Assembly: GCF_007992095.1 (NCBI RefSeq)
Contig: NZ_BJZP01000002.1
Location: forward strand, 186,001-250,000
Direction of reading: 5' to 3'
DNA: 64,000 bases
From: Paenirhizobium naphthalenivorans
GTDB lineage: Bacteria; Pseudomonadota; Alphaproteobacteria; Rhizobiales; Rhizobiaceae
Shown here: positions 1 through 9,184 of the stretch, one piece after another
Position numbering within the stretch: position 1 is the first letter of the stretch
How the letters are laid out: every line of letters begins with the position of its first letter
Translations under genes and position numbers: made by a program
Notes under the pieces: model-generated
Told to the model about the DNA's origin: nothing
What the model saw: only the letters and a program-made list of their open reading frames with translations
Databases searched by the model: none

Positions 1-1
1 C

Positions 2-331
2 CATGACGGCATGGGCACATCCGAGCGTGAGCAAGCACTGATGCAGTTGCACAAGGAAACGGGGCAGACGCTGATCGTCACGCTCGGCGCAGATGGCGTG
101 ATTGCCGCGCGGAATTCACGAATCTTCCGAACCGAAGGCTTGGCGATTGAACCCGTCGATACCGTCGGCGCGGGCGACACATTCTGCGGCTACCTGGCAG
201 CAAGCCTGGACCAGGGAATAGCCTTCGAGCAGGCACTTCGACGCGCTGCCGTAGCCGGCTCGCTCGCCTGCCTGAAGCCAGGTGCTCAACCTTCGATTCC
301 GACTGCGGATGAGGTGGAACGCCGCATTTAG
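2..331 (+). CDS. rbsK: Ribokinase / PfkB-family sugar kinase, C-terminal part
   Basis: The gene is cut by the left edge of the window; the open frame runs in from position 2. It would phosphorylate ribose (or a related sugar) at the 5 position with ATP in the cytoplasm. The PfkB signature 2 is visible as DTVGAGDTFCGY (about codons at 158-193); the Asp in GAGD is the family's catalytic base. The flanking VTLGADGV and the C-terminal helices also fit ribokinase. A nucleoside hydrolase lies just beyond the next gene, so ribose released from nucleosides is a plausible substrate, but that is inference. Other PfkB sugar kinases cannot be excluded from this half. Confidence 0.8.
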   Translation, partial: HDGMGTSEREQALMQLHKETGQTLIVTLGADGVIAARNSRIFRTEGLAIEPVDTVGAGDTFCGYLAASLDQGIAFEQALRRAAVAGSLACLKPGAQPSIPTADEVERRI

Positions 332-556
332 GACAGGCATAATTCGCCCTGCGACAGTCGCACCAGAAGCGTTACTGGAAGCACGCTAGAAACAGCGCGG
401 CGGCTTCAAATCTCGTTAAACCTTAGGCCCCATATTGGCGTTAATTGGCGTACACCCTCTGCACGAAACTGGGGATGTACTGACGCACCATGATGGCGCG
501 GATCGCCCGATTGCATCCCTTGCCCTCCTCTATGGCCCATGCGTTTCGAGGTTTTC

Positions 557-2911
557 ATGTTGAAGTTTATTTCGCGCTCCATCGCGGCGAAGCTGCTCGT
601 CGTGACAGGCGTGGCGATCGCCTTCGTCCTTATGCTCTCCAATGTCTTTCTCATCTTTGAGACACGCGACCGCGTCCAGGCGCTGACCATGCAGCAGGCT
701 ACGGCAGAGGCGGCAGCCATCGCCGAGGAAATCGCAGGCGATATCGGTGAGCTGGCAAGCGCCGCGCGAACAATGTCAGGCGTCTTGAGCCGCGGTCATG
801 AAGGAAAGTCGTTCGATCGCAAAGGCGCGATGAACCTTCTCAAGGCCAATCTCGAGCAGAATCCGTTCGCCTTCGGCAGTTGGTTCGCCGAAGAAGAAAA
901 GGCCTTCGATGGGCGTAAGGACGACATCATCAACAACATCGAACTGGGCGCCAATGCCAACGGCGTGTTCACACCCTATTGGTCGAAGGACCGCAATGGC
1001 GAGATCCAGTTCTCCACCTTCAACAATGATTATACCGCCGAATGGTACGCGCTTGTCGCCAAGAGCGGCAAGGGCGCGATCACCGCTCCCTATCTCGCAG
1101 ACGGCACCGATGTCCCGACCACAATGAGCTCGATCGCCTATCCGGTCGTCTCGGGTGGCAAGATGATCGGTGTGACGGGGGTAGACATCTCGCTCGCTTC
1201 GCTGTCGGAGAAGCTGAAGGCCCTTCGGCCCTTCGAGACAGGCCGCGTCATGCTCGTGGCGGAAAACAGCCAATGGCTGGTCGCCCCTTCGGACGACCTG
1301 TTGATGAAGCCCTATGAGGCGGCTGGCGCAGACGCCCTGAAGACGGCACTTTCCAACCGCAAGAGCAGCCTCGTCAGGGATCTTGAAGAGAAAGACGGCA
1401 GTGGCTTCGATCGTCTGCTTTTCCCCTTCGAGGTACCGGGCGTGAACGCCACCTGGTCCGTCATCGTCGATATTCCCCATAGCGCGACCGGGGCCGCGGT
1501 CGAAGCCCAGACGATGCTCATGATCATCGCCGGCCTGATCGTTCTCGGCGCCGTGATGGCCAGCCTGTTCTTCGCGGTCCGCGCCTTTGCCCAGAAGCCC
1601 CTGCAAGCCTTGCTGAACGATGTCGGCCAACTCAGCGAGGGAAATTACGAAACCGCAGTCAAGGGTCAGGAACGCAGCGACGAGCTTGGGCGCGTTGCCC
1701 AGGCACTTGAGGAGTTCCGCCATCGGCTGTCCAATAGCCGCGCGCTGGAGAGGGAGGCCGAACAGCAACGCAACGCAGCCGATGCCGAACGTCGTCGTTC
1801 GGAGCAGGAACGCAGTGAGTCGCTCGGAGTTCAACAGCATGTCGTCAGCGTACTCGGCGCCGGCCTGGCGCAACTGTCGCAGGGCAATCTCGGCTACCGC
1901 ATCTCCGACGACTTCTCGGGCGAATATGCCGCACTCAAGCGCGACTTCAATGAAGCGCTCGCAAGCCTCGAGTCGACGATCACAGCGGTCAATTCTAGCG
2001 TGGTCAATATCGGCGCCGGCAGCGGCGAGATTGCCGACAGCGCCGCCGACCTGTCAAAGCGCACCGAACAACAGGCGGCGAGCCTTGAGGAGACTGCCGC
2101 CGCCCTCAATGAGCTGACAGAGCAGGTAAACGCCAGCGCCGACAACGCCAACACTGCGGCCGCGACCGTCAACCTCGCCTGTCAGGATGCGGAGAAGTCC
2201 GGTGAAGTGGTGAAGAAGGCGGTCGCCTCCATGCACGGCATTGCCCAGTCATCACAGGAAATCTCGCGGATCATCGGCGTCATCGACGAGATCGCTTTCC
2301 AGACCAACTTGCTGGCGCTGAATGCCGGCGTCGAGGCGGCGCGGGCGGGCGAGGCCGGTAAAGGCTTTGCCGTCGTCGCCCAGGAGGTTCGTGAACTGGC
2401 TCAGCGTTCCGCCAATGCCGCGAAGGAGATCAAGACATTGATCAACACCTCGGGCGCACAGGTCAAGGATGGCGTCGAACTGGTTGGTCAGGCCGGCCAG
2501 ACGCTGCACAAGATCGCCGACCAGGTCATGCAGATCAATGATCTGATCCGACAGATCTCCGCCTCGGCCAGCGAGCAGGCTTCAGGGCTGAAGGAGATCA
2601 ATTCGGCCGTCAACCAAATGGACCAGGTGACTCAGCAGAACGCCGCCATGGTCGAGGAAACCACCGCTGCCAGCATGACGCTTCGCAACGAGTCCGAAAA
2701 CCTGAAGGGGCTGGTGTCGCAATTCAGCACGTCAGGGGCGAATGTTCACAAGGCCATCTCCCCGGCATCGGCATCGGCTTCGCCGCTTGCCGCAGTCGCC
2801 CGCACCATGCGCTCAGCCGCTCCGGGCCCGGTCACCACACCCCGACCGGCATTGAAACGAGCGGCCGCTGGCGGCGCCGCTCCAGCCGTCGACGACTGGC
2901 AGGAATTCTGA
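557..2911 (+). CDS. Methyl-accepting chemotaxis protein with periplasmic Cache-type sensor
   Basis: A 784-residue inner-membrane chemoreceptor that would signal to CheA/CheW. It has a first membrane segment at about residues 8-32, a periplasmic region of about 280 residues of Cache type, a second membrane segment at about 318-341, HAMP, and a cytoplasmic signalling domain with the conserved hairpin tip (DEIAFQTNLLALNAGVEAAR, about residue 575). The C-terminus ends in DWQEF, resembling the CheR/CheB-tethering pentapeptides of high-abundance receptors. I chose the ATG at 557, 18 nt inside the longer frame, because GAGG lies 6 nt upstream; the ATG at 539 has no such site. By position next to a ribokinase and a nucleoside hydrolase it may match Sinorhizobium McpX; that rests on remembered synteny. 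Confidence 0.93.
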   Translation: MLKFISRSIAAKLLVVTGVAIAFVLMLSNVFLIFETRDRVQALTMQQATAEAAAIAEEIAGDIGELASAARTMSGVLSRGHEGKSFDRKGAMNLLKANLEQNPFAFGSWFAEEEKAFDGRKDDIINNIELGANANGVFTPYWSKDRNGEIQFSTFNNDYTAEWYALVAKSGKGAITAPYLADGTDVPTTMSSIAYPVVSGGKMIGVTGVDISLASLSEKLKALRPFETGRVMLVAENSQWLVAPSDDLLMKPYEAAGADALKTALSNRKSSLVRDLEEKDGSGFDRLLFPFEVPGVNATWSVIVDIPHSATGAAVEAQTMLMIIAGLIVLGAVMASLFFAVRAFAQKPLQALLNDVGQLSEGNYETAVKGQERSDELGRVAQALEEFRHRLSNSRALEREAEQQRNAADAERRRSEQERSESLGVQQHVVSVLGAGLAQLSQGNLGYRISDDFSGEYAALKRDFNEALASLESTITAVNSSVVNIGAGSGEIADSAADLSKRTEQQAASLEETAAALNELTEQVNASADNANTAAATVNLACQDAEKSGEVVKKAVASMHGIAQSSQEISRIIGVIDEIAFQTNLLALNAGVEAARAGEAGKGFAVVAQEVRELAQRSANAAKEIKTLINTSGAQVKDGVELVGQAGQTLHKIADQVMQINDLIRQISASASEQASGLKEINSAVNQMDQVTQQNAAMVEETTAASMTLRNESENLKGLVSQFSTSGANVHKAISPASASASPLAAVARTMRSAAPGPVTTPRPALKRAAAGGAAPAVDDWQEF

Positions 2912-2929
2912 GTAGTCCCGAAAGACGCA

Positions 2930-2970
2930 GTGCAAAGGCCGTCGGAGCGATCCGGCGGCCTTTGCACTTT
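2930..2970. terminator. Strong intrinsic terminator between the mcp and the nucleoside hydrolase gene
   Basis: A perfect 12-bp inverted repeat (GTGCAAAGGCCG at 2930-2941 and its complement at 2956-2967) is followed by a short T-rich stretch. It sits between two convergent genes and probably serves both. Confidence 0.8.
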
Positions 2971-2976
2971 CCACCT

Positions 2977-3921
2977 TCAGAGACGGGCGAAACGCTCAAT
3001 CAGAAGATCAAAGAAACCGTCCGCATCCACGTGGCGCATCACACGGGTGTTCGGCGCGCGCTTCGACACCCGCCACCAGTCGACCACCGTCATGCCGACC
3101 GTCAACTCCGACTGCGTCTCGATCTCAACATTGCAGTGGCGACCGGAGAAGAGCTCCGGCTTAAGCAAATAGGCGATAACCGTCGGGTCGTGCAGCGGCC
3201 CGCCATCGGAGCCGTATTTCTCCTCGTCGAAACGCTCGAAGAATGCCAGCCAGTCAACCATAACCATGGCCGGGCGACTGCCGATAGCGGCAAGCCGCGA
3301 GACACGCGCCTTGGTGGTCATCAACTGATGGGTGACATCGAGCGGCATCATGATAAGCGGGATGCCGGCGCGAAACACGATGTCGGCAGCCTGCGGGTCG
3401 ACATAGATGTTGAATTCGGCCGCCGGCGTAATATTGCCGCCTTCGAAGAAGCCGCCGCCCATCAGCACCAGTTCGCGGATACGCGGTGCGATGTCCGGCG
3501 CCTTCGTGAGCGCCATGCCGATATTGGTCAATGGTCCGAGCGTGCAGAGCGTGACACTGCCTTCCGGCTCGCGGCGCAACGTCTCGATGATAAAATCGAC
3601 GGCATGCTGGGGCATGACCTTCATTGTCGGTTCGTCGAGCACCGCGCCGTCGAGTCCAGTCTTGCCGTGCACGTGCTCGGCGGTCACCAGCTGCCGCTTG
3701 ATCGGCCGGTCGGCTCCCTCATAAACTGAAATGTCCGTGCGGTTGCACAGTTCGCAGATGATCCGCGCATTGCGGCTGGTGAGCTTTAACGGCACGTTGC
3801 CCGCAACGGTGCAGATACCGAGGATTTCCACTTCGTCCGGGCTGGCGAAAGCGAGCATCAAGGCTGCCGCATCGTCCTGCCCCGGATCAGTGTCGATGAT
3901 AATTTTTCTGCGTTCCGTCAT
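2977..3921 (-). CDS. Inosine-uridine preferring nucleoside hydrolase family protein
   Basis: A 314-residue protein expected to cleave the N-glycosidic bond of ribonucleosides to ribose and free base (purine/pyrimidine salvage). The family's calcium-binding N-terminal cluster DTDPGQDD is at residues 10-17, and the second active-site block LVLMGGGF..NITPAAEFNIYVDP is present. The frame extends upstream to 4125, but the ATG at 3921 places the Asp cluster at the normal position and has purine-rich sequence upstream. It converges on the chemoreceptor gene. Base preference cannot be read from sequence. Confidence 0.92.
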   Translation of the reverse strand: MTERRKIIIDTDPGQDDAAALMLAFASPDEVEILGICTVAGNVPLKLTSRNARIICELCNRTDISVYEGADRPIKRQLVTAEHVHGKTGLDGAVLDEPTMKVMPQHAVDFIIETLRREPEGSVTLCTLGPLTNIGMALTKAPDIAPRIRELVLMGGGFFEGGNITPAAEFNIYVDPQAADIVFRAGIPLIMMPLDVTHQLMTTKARVSRLAAIGSRPAMVMVDWLAFFERFDEEKYGSDGGPLHDPTVIAYLLKPELFSGRHCNVEIETQSELTVGMTVVDWWRVSKRAPNTRVMRHVDADGFFDLLIERFARL

Positions 3922-4075
3922 GCCTGCCGTCCTGTTCAAAGAGCGGGTCAGTTGAGCTTGCCGGCACCTTTTGTCAAGCATCCGCCTGCTTGCAGGAGCA
4001 GCCCGGCGATCCCATATTTCAGTCGATACAATCGCGCCGCCGTCCCGTGGACCGGCCATGCGACAGGACCATTCG

Positions 4076-4504
4076 ATGCGAAACAGCAAGACGCCTGGCT
4101 TCCCTTTGCCTGTCGGTTTAGACAAGGCAGATCCAGCGCCCGGCCGGCATCCCCGGCCGAATGACGGTTACCCTCCGTTCAATATCGAGCGTTTTTTCGC
4201 CATCGGCTCCGGGGAAAACGACCGCCTGCGCATCACCCTTGCGGTGGCAGGTTTCGACGAAGGCGAACTCGACGTGTCGGTGGAGGGAGAACAGCTCGTC
4301 GTTCGTGGTCGCCAGGCCGCGCGCGTTGAACCCGAGTTCCTTTTTCGTGGTATCGCGGCGCGCCAGTTTCAGCGTGTCTTTCTTCTGGAAAAAGGCATGG
4401 ACGTTCTCTGCGCAAGCCTGCGCAATGGCCTTCTTTCGATCGACCTGATCCGTCCTCAATCGGCGCAAGTGGTGAGAAAAATTAACATTTCCGCTGCACA
4501 GTAG
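4076..4504 (+). CDS. Small heat-shock protein, Hsp20 family
   Basis: A 142-residue ATP-independent holdase chaperone. The sequence carries the alpha-crystallin domain (about residues 32-125; PPFNIERF, RITLAVAGF, LVVRGRQ, GIAARQFQRVF) and a C-terminal I-x-I element (INI) used for oligomer contacts. AGGA at 4065-4068 sits 7 nt before the ATG at 4076, which decides the start against the longer open frame from 3971. The next gene, a DUF1150 protein, follows after about 50 nt and is a habitual neighbour of this Hsp20 type in rhizobia, so they are probably one transcript. Confidence 0.93.
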   Translation: MRNSKTPGFPLPVGLDKADPAPGRHPRPNDGYPPFNIERFFAIGSGENDRLRITLAVAGFDEGELDVSVEGEQLVVRGRQAARVEPEFLFRGIAARQFQRVFLLEKGMDVLCASLRNGLLSIDLIRPQSAQVVRKINISAAQ

Positions 4505-4553
4505 AGTTAACGGCATGATCATGCCGCAGCTCCCTCACTGGTGGAGGACCGGA

Positions 4554-4811
4554 ATGTTGATGAGAGAAGTGACTTCGCGACTTACCCAATCCGAACTGGC
4601 ACATCTTGGCGCCGGGGAGGTCGGATATATCCGAAAAATGCGCTCAGACGAAGTGTCGCGCTGCTTTCCCGAGGCCCCGGATGTTAATCCCAACCTTGAT
4701 CTCTGGGCCCTGTTTGCGGCTGACGGCACGCCGATCCTCTTGACCGACAACCGTTCCAGCACCTTCTACAAGGCGGCCGAGGACGAGCTCAAGACGGTCA
4801 GCTTGCACTGA
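4554..4811 (+). CDS. DUF1150 family protein
   Basis: An 85-residue protein of unknown function. Core DUF1150 features are visible: HLGAGEVGYIRKM near the N-terminus and LWALFAADGTPILLTDNR toward the C-terminus. A strong ribosome binding site (GGAGGA, 4543-4548) precedes the ATG at 4554; the upstream ATG at 4515 lacks one. It follows hsp20 in the same direction, so a role in the same stress response is an inference. It converges on trmB with only 9 nt between stop codons. Confidence 0.88.
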   Translation: MLMREVTSRLTQSELAHLGAGEVGYIRKMRSDEVSRCFPEAPDVNPNLDLWALFAADGTPILLTDNRSSTFYKAAEDELKTVSLH

Positions 4812-4820
4812 CCAACGTCA

Positions 4821-5522
4821 TTATCGCTTGCGGAATGTAAGATAGGCGGAGGACCGGCCTTCGCGCTTCGCCTTCGCCTCATAGCGCGTGCCCGGCCAAC
4901 CGTCGAACGGCGTCAGCCAGTCGGCCGCATTGAGCGCCGTCCACTCGAACCCGCCATGCTGGCCGCAGTGTTGCAGCGTCCAGTTCACATAGGTGTCGAT
5001 GTCGGATGCGAAGCAAAACAGTCCGCCGGGCTTCAGCACGCGGTGGAAGCGGTCGAGATTGACCTGCGAGACGAAGCGCCGTTTCCAGTGTTTTTTCTTG
5101 GGCCAGGGATCAGGGTAGAGCAGTTCGATCTGATCAATCGATGCCTCCGGAAGCCAATCCAGCAATTGCGTGGCGTCATCGTCATGGACACGAATATTCC
5201 TCAAGCCCTCCGCCTCGACCACAGCCAGTAGCTTGGCCATGGAATTGACGAAGGGCTCGACGCCGATAAACCCTGTTTCGGGATTGGTACGAGCGCGATG
5301 GACCAGATGCTCGCCGCCGCCGAAGCCAATTTCGAGACGGACCCTATCCACAGGCAAGGGAAAGAGCGTCTTGATGTCACCGGGCGCTTCGGATGCCAGA
5401 TCGATCTTCAACTCGGGCAGGAGGGTTTCCATGCGCTCGACCTGCTGGTCGCGCAAAGGCTTTCCCTTACGCCGACCGAAGAAAGCCTCGGTCGACCGTG
5501 TCCTGCGTTCCGCTTCCGTCAT
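4821..5522 (-). CDS. trmB: tRNA (guanine-N7-)-methyltransferase TrmB
   Basis: A 233-residue enzyme that methylates G46 of tRNA with SAM. The Rossmann SAM-binding region begins with [11 protein letters not shown], and the highly conserved family block [14 protein letters not shown] is intact. The gene starts 4 nt after the metK stop codon, so it is the distal gene of a metK-trmB transcript that couples SAM production with a SAM-using enzyme. Confidence 0.95.
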   Translation of the reverse strand: MTEAERRTRSTEAFFGRRKGKPLRDQQVERMETLLPELKIDLASEAPGDIKTLFPLPVDRVRLEIGFGGGEHLVHRARTNPETGFIGVEPFVNSMAKLLAVVEAEGLRNIRVHDDDATQLLDWLPEASIDQIELLYPDPWPKKKHWKRRFVSQVNLDRFHRVLKPGGLFCFASDIDTYVNWTLQHCGQHGGFEWTALNAADWLTPFDGWPGTRYEAKAKREGRSSAYLTFRKR

Positions 5523-5526
5523 TCAA

Positions 5527-6765
5527 TCAAGCCTTGAGAGCATCCTTGAGCGGCTTGACCAGATCGAGTTTTTCCCACGAGAAAGACCCGTCACGGCCAG
5601 CCTTCCGGCCGAAATGGCCGTAAGCCGACGTTTTAGCATAGATCGGTTTGTTCAGGTCAAGATGGCGGCGGATGCCCGATGGCGAAAGATCCATGACCTT
5701 GCGGATCGCGGCCTCGACCGCGTCCTCGGTGACCTTGCCGGTATCGTGCAGGTCGACATAGATCGACAGCGGCTGCGCAATGCCGATAGCGTAGGAAATC
5801 TGTATGGTGCAGCGATCGGCGAGTCCGGCAGCAACAACGTTCTTGGCGAGATAGCGAGCGGCATAAGCAGCGGAACGGTCGACCTTGGTCGTATCCTTGC
5901 CGGAGAAGGCACCGCCGCCGTGCGGTGCCGCCCCGCCATAGGTGTCGACGATGATCTTGCGACCGGTCAAACCCGCATCACCGTCAGGGCCGCCGATAAC
6001 GAACTTGCCTGTCGGATTGACGTACCACTTGCAATCGTCAGCGATCTTCAAATCGCCGAGTGCCTCGCGAATATAGGGCTCAACGACAGAACGAACCTTA
6101 TTTGAATCCCAGCTCTCGTCGAGGTGCTGGGTCGACAGAACGATCGAGACCACTTCAAAGGGCTTTCCGTCGACATAGCGCACGGTCACCTGGCTCTTGG
6201 CGTCAGGCCCAAGCTTGGCGGCCTCACCCTCACCCTTCTTGCGAGCGGCGGCAAGCAGTTGAAGAATACGATGAGCGTAGTAGATCGGCGCCGGCATGAG
6301 ATCCGGCGTTTCCCGGCACGCGTAGCCGAACATGATGCCCTGATCGCCTGCGCCTTCACTGTTGTTGTGGTCGGCGGCATTATCAACGCCCTGGGCGATG
6401 TGCGCCGACTGCGAATGCAGCAAAACATCAATTTTGCAGGTTTTCCAGTGAAAGCCGTCCTGCTCATAGCCGATATCACGGATTGCCTTGCGGGCGGCTG
6501 ACTTGAATTTCGAGGGATTAATGACCTTATTGCCGTTCTTGTCGACCTTCATCAGGCTATCGGGCAAGCGAACCTCGCCGGCAATCACGACACGATTAGT
6601 GGTCGCCAGCGTTTCGCAGGCGATGCGCACGTTCCAGGGATCCTCTCCAGTCTTCGCTGCCTCGCGGTAGACCAAGTCGACGATTTCGTCGGAGATTCGG
6701 TCACAGACTTTGTCCGGGTGACCTTCGGACACAGATTCGCTGGTGAAAAGATAGTTCGCGCGCAT
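5527..6765 (-). CDS. metK: S-adenosylmethionine synthetase
   Basis: A 412-residue enzyme making SAM from methionine and ATP. Both family signatures are present: [12 protein letters not shown] and the glycine-rich P-loop-like [16 protein letters not shown]. At 412 residues it is longer than the roughly 384 of the E. coli enzyme, from small insertions. The ATG at 6765 has GAGGGGAA 6 nt upstream. It is followed by trmB after 4 nt. A perfect palindrome and a candidate promoter lie upstream (separate entries). Confidence 0.97.
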   Translation of the reverse strand: MRANYLFTSESVSEGHPDKVCDRISDEIVDLVYREAAKTGEDPWNVRIACETLATTNRVVIAGEVRLPDSLMKVDKNGNKVINPSKFKSAARKAIRDIGYEQDGFHWKTCKIDVLLHSQSAHIAQGVDNAADHNNSEGAGDQGIMFGYACRETPDLMPAPIYYAHRILQLLAAARKKGEGEAAKLGPDAKSQVTVRYVDGKPFEVVSIVLSTQHLDESWDSNKVRSVVEPYIREALGDLKIADDCKWYVNPTGKFVIGGPDGDAGLTGRKIIVDTYGGAAPHGGGAFSGKDTTKVDRSAAYAARYLAKNVVAAGLADRCTIQISYAIGIAQPLSIYVDLHDTGKVTEDAVEAAIRKVMDLSPSGIRRHLDLNKPIYAKTSAYGHFGRKAGRDGSFSWEKLDLVKPLKDALKA

Positions 6766-6798
6766 GCGGGATTCCCCTCAAAGAACAGGCCTCGCCCT

Positions 6799-6827
6799 TG
6801 TTAGTCAGTTCACATAAAAAAGACAAG
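6799..6827 (-). promoter_or_regulatory. Candidate metK promoter
   Basis: On the minus strand CTTGTC (6822-6827) and CTAACA (6799-6804) are separated by 17 nt, close to the rhizobial housekeeping consensus CTTGAC-N17-CTATAT. This would give a leader of only about 25-30 nt before metK, too short for a SAM riboswitch. The -10 match is weak. Confidence 0.4.
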
Positions 6828-6834
6828 CAGACAA

Positions 6835-6858
6835 CGACATAAATATATCTTTATGTCG
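6835..6858. promoter_or_regulatory. Perfect palindrome upstream of metK, candidate operator
   Basis: CGACATAAA (6835-6843) and its exact complement TTTATGTCG (6850-6858) flank a 6-nt AT spacer. It lies just upstream of the candidate metK promoter and downstream of the regulator gene's terminator. The ATAAA-N6-TTTAT core resembles operators of ArsR-type regulators of the SAM cycle (SahR-like), known for methionine genes in proteobacteria. That assignment is inference from memory of the motif. Confidence 0.55.
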
Positions 6859-6880
6859 GCATTTCATCCTTACTCAGAAC

Positions 6881-6907
6881 AGAAAAAAAGCGGCCGAAGC
6901 CGCTTTT
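6881..6907 (-). terminator. Intrinsic terminator of the XRE regulator gene
   Basis: On the minus strand the stem AAGCGGC is closed by a UUCG-type tetraloop and followed by seven T. It lies 25 nt after the stop codon of the regulator gene at 6932 and separates it from metK. Confidence 0.85.
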
Positions 6908-6931
6908 CCCCCTGGCACCCAATAGGGAAGG

Positions 6932-7351
6932 TCAATCAGCGTCGGCTTCCGCAGCCAGCGCCTTCACCAGGTCCACCAGTTTGCGGCGGACCTTGGGATC
7001 AGTGATCTTGACGAAAGCACGGTTGAGCTGAAGCCCTTCCGATGAGGACAGGAAGTCGACGACATAGTTGGAACTCGACGCCTCGGCCATGCCCGACGCA
7101 CCCGAAGCCTGATCGCCCGGTGCATCTTCGAAGAAGAATGAGACAGGGACATTCAGAATGCTTGATATGTTCTGCAGACGGCTGGCTCCAACGCGGTTGG
7201 TGCCCTTTTCGTATTTCTGGATTTGCTGAAAGGTGATGCCCAGGCTCTCGCCCAGCTTCTCCTGACTCATACCCAGCATGGTGCGGCGAAGGCGAATCCG
7301 GCTACCGACATGAATGTCAATCGGGTTCGGCTTCTTCTTATTCTCGATCAT
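6932..7351 (-). CDS. XRE/Cro-family helix-turn-helix transcriptional regulator
   Basis: A 139-residue DNA-binding protein. The Cro/CI-type HTH is at about residues 15-68 (IRLRRTMLGMSQEKLGESLG, then ITFQQIQKYEKGTNRVGASR), followed by a Rhizobiales-type tail ending in a conserved helical stretch. The ATG at 7351 starts just before the conserved N-terminus; the longer frame to 7432 adds unrelated sequence. It has its own terminator, so it is not simply read into metK. Its target is unknown; small regulators of this type are common in rhizobia. Confidence 0.88.
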   Translation of the reverse strand: MIENKKKPNPIDIHVGSRIRLRRTMLGMSQEKLGESLGITFQQIQKYEKGTNRVGASRLQNISSILNVPVSFFFEDAPGDQASGASGMAEASSSNYVVDFLSSSEGLQLNRAFVKITDPKVRRKLVDLVKALAAEADAD

Positions 7352-7498
7352 GTTGCGATCCTGACAAGTGTTGGCAATTCCACCATAACCCTCCGCTCCG
7401 CACGGACCATAACGTGGCGTTGCACACGCCATTCAGGAACTTTAAGCATACCGACGGACCTATGGTTCATTCCACTATGCAATTTTAGGGGTTTTTGG

Positions 7499-9085
7499 TC
7501 AATTCTTCCTGAAAATAAAACCCATGCGTGAAATCAGCGCAGCCAATACGACGACAAGCATAACCAACCAGAAGTTTAGCTTCCGATCCGAATTGTTCCA
7601 TTTTGATACACGAATAATATCCATGGTTGCATCAACGACCCCTTGGGCATTCAAAGACAAACCAGAAATAATTCGCCCGCGAACATCGACCAGGGCGGAA
7701 ATGCCATTGTTGGCGCCACGAATGAGGGGCAGACCGGCCTCCACCGCACGAATTCGTGCCTGGAGAAAGTGCTGATAGGGACCGGGCGTCATTCCGAACC
7801 AAGCGTCGTTCGTGAGATTGACAATCGCATTTGCCTGACTGGGGATCTGGATCTCGTCGGGAAATATCGCCTCGTAGCAAATCAACGGATAAAAGCCCAT
7901 GCCAGACGGCAGGGACAGAAGTGTACGCTGCGCAGCCGGGGAAAACCCGCCCGGCAGGCTGATAAGGTTATCAAAACCAATCCGCCGCAGCACCCCTTCA
8001 TAGGGCACGTATTCACCGAAGGGAGTGAGATGGACCTTGTCCGAGGCCGAGATGATCTGCCCCTTGTCATCGATCACGTAAATCGAATTGTAGTAGCGCG
8101 GCGGCTGGCCGGCTCCCTGCTCCTCGGCGCGCACCGCGCCTGTCACCAGGACCTGACCGTCCTTCAGCACATCGGCAATTCTTGCCAGCGCATCCGGATA
8201 GTCGGTCAGAATGAAGGGAATGGAGGTCTCCGGCCAGACGATGATGTCGGGCTCGGGCTTGCCGGGTTCGACCGGCTGCGCCGACAGCGCCAGATGATGA
8301 TTGAAGATCTCGATACGGTCGGAATTTTCAAGCTTGCGGGCCTCGTCGATGGCGGGCTGTACGAGCCGCACCGTCAGCGTCTTTCCACCGGCCGGCAAAG
8401 GCTCCACAAGCTTCAGGGCGCCATAGCCAAGATGGGCGACAATCAGTAGCCCTGCAAGCGCGAACCCGGAAACCATTCCCTTGCGTGTTCCGAGAAGGGC
8501 GGGCATGGCGAAGACGAGTACCGCAAGCGTGCTGACGCCAAACAGGCCGAGTGGCGCGGCCGACTGCATCATCAACGGGATCGGCATGGCTCCATAGCCG
8601 ATCGCGTTCCAGGGGAAGCCTGTGGCAACGAAGCTGCGCAGCCATTCAACAAGACCGAAGCCGGCAGCCAGCGCCGCGATACGGGAAAGGCCATCCGACC
8701 AGAACAGCCGGGCGAGCATCGTCGCCAGGCCATAGAAGAGGGCGAGCACGGCCGGCAGTCCCAGCACCGCAAGCGGTAACGCCCAGGCGAACTGATCGGC
8801 CTCGAACAGCAGCGCGTTGCCAATCCACCAAAGCCCTGCGGTAAAATAGCCGAAGCCGAACAACCAACCGATAAAGAAGGCCGAACGTAGGCCGAGGGTA
8901 TGACTTCTGTCAGGGTTTCCAGCAATTCCGTCCAGAAGCCAGACAAGTATGGGAAAGGATACGAAAAACACGGCAAAAAAACCGAAAGGCGGCAACCCGA
9001 ACGCGCCCAACGCCCCAGCCAGGAAGGCTAGACATGCGCGCCTCGCGCGCCCGAGCAGCATGATCCTACCGGCCAGCCGTTCCAT
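7499..9085 (-). CDS. lnt: Apolipoprotein N-acyltransferase
   Basis: A 528-residue inner-membrane enzyme that adds the third acyl chain to lipoproteins. The N-terminal part has several hydrophobic segments; the periplasmic nitrilase-like domain carries the expected Glu-Lys-Cys triad: WPETSIPF (about E286), KVHLTPFGEY (about K351) and LICYEAIF (about C404). A final membrane helix follows. I chose the ATG at 9085 (GGGGA upstream) over the longer frame from 9133. It is the last gene of the run from ybeY and the CBS protein. Confidence 0.95.
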   Translation of the reverse strand: MERLAGRIMLLGRARRACLAFLAGALGAFGLPPFGFFAVFFVSFPILVWLLDGIAGNPDRSHTLGLRSAFFIGWLFGFGYFTAGLWWIGNALLFEADQFAWALPLAVLGLPAVLALFYGLATMLARLFWSDGLSRIAALAAGFGLVEWLRSFVATGFPWNAIGYGAMPIPLMMQSAAPLGLFGVSTLAVLVFAMPALLGTRKGMVSGFALAGLLIVAHLGYGALKLVEPLPAGGKTLTVRLVQPAIDEARKLENSDRIEIFNHHLALSAQPVEPGKPEPDIIVWPETSIPFILTDYPDALARIADVLKDGQVLVTGAVRAEEQGAGQPPRYYNSIYVIDDKGQIISASDKVHLTPFGEYVPYEGVLRRIGFDNLISLPGGFSPAAQRTLLSLPSGMGFYPLICYEAIFPDEIQIPSQANAIVNLTNDAWFGMTPGPYQHFLQARIRAVEAGLPLIRGANNGISALVDVRGRIISGLSLNAQGVVDATMDIIRVSKWNNSDRKLNFWLVMLVVVLAALISRMGFIFRKN

Positions 9086-9184
9086 CCAAGTCCCCTTCCC
9101 GCTCCGCGAATCAATTCGACAGCACTGTCCCAAAAAACACCGTGCTTGTCGTGCGGTTAGGAAAGGAACTGACGGGACGGAAGT

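Noticed and set aside
776..1873. A 365-codon minus-strand frame opposite the chemoreceptor gene
   Set aside because: Shadow frame; the receptor domains on the plus strand explain the region.
6766..6834. SAM riboswitch in front of metK
   Set aside because: The leader from the likely start is only about 30 nt, and I see no SAM-I, SAM-II or SAM/SAH aptamer pieces.
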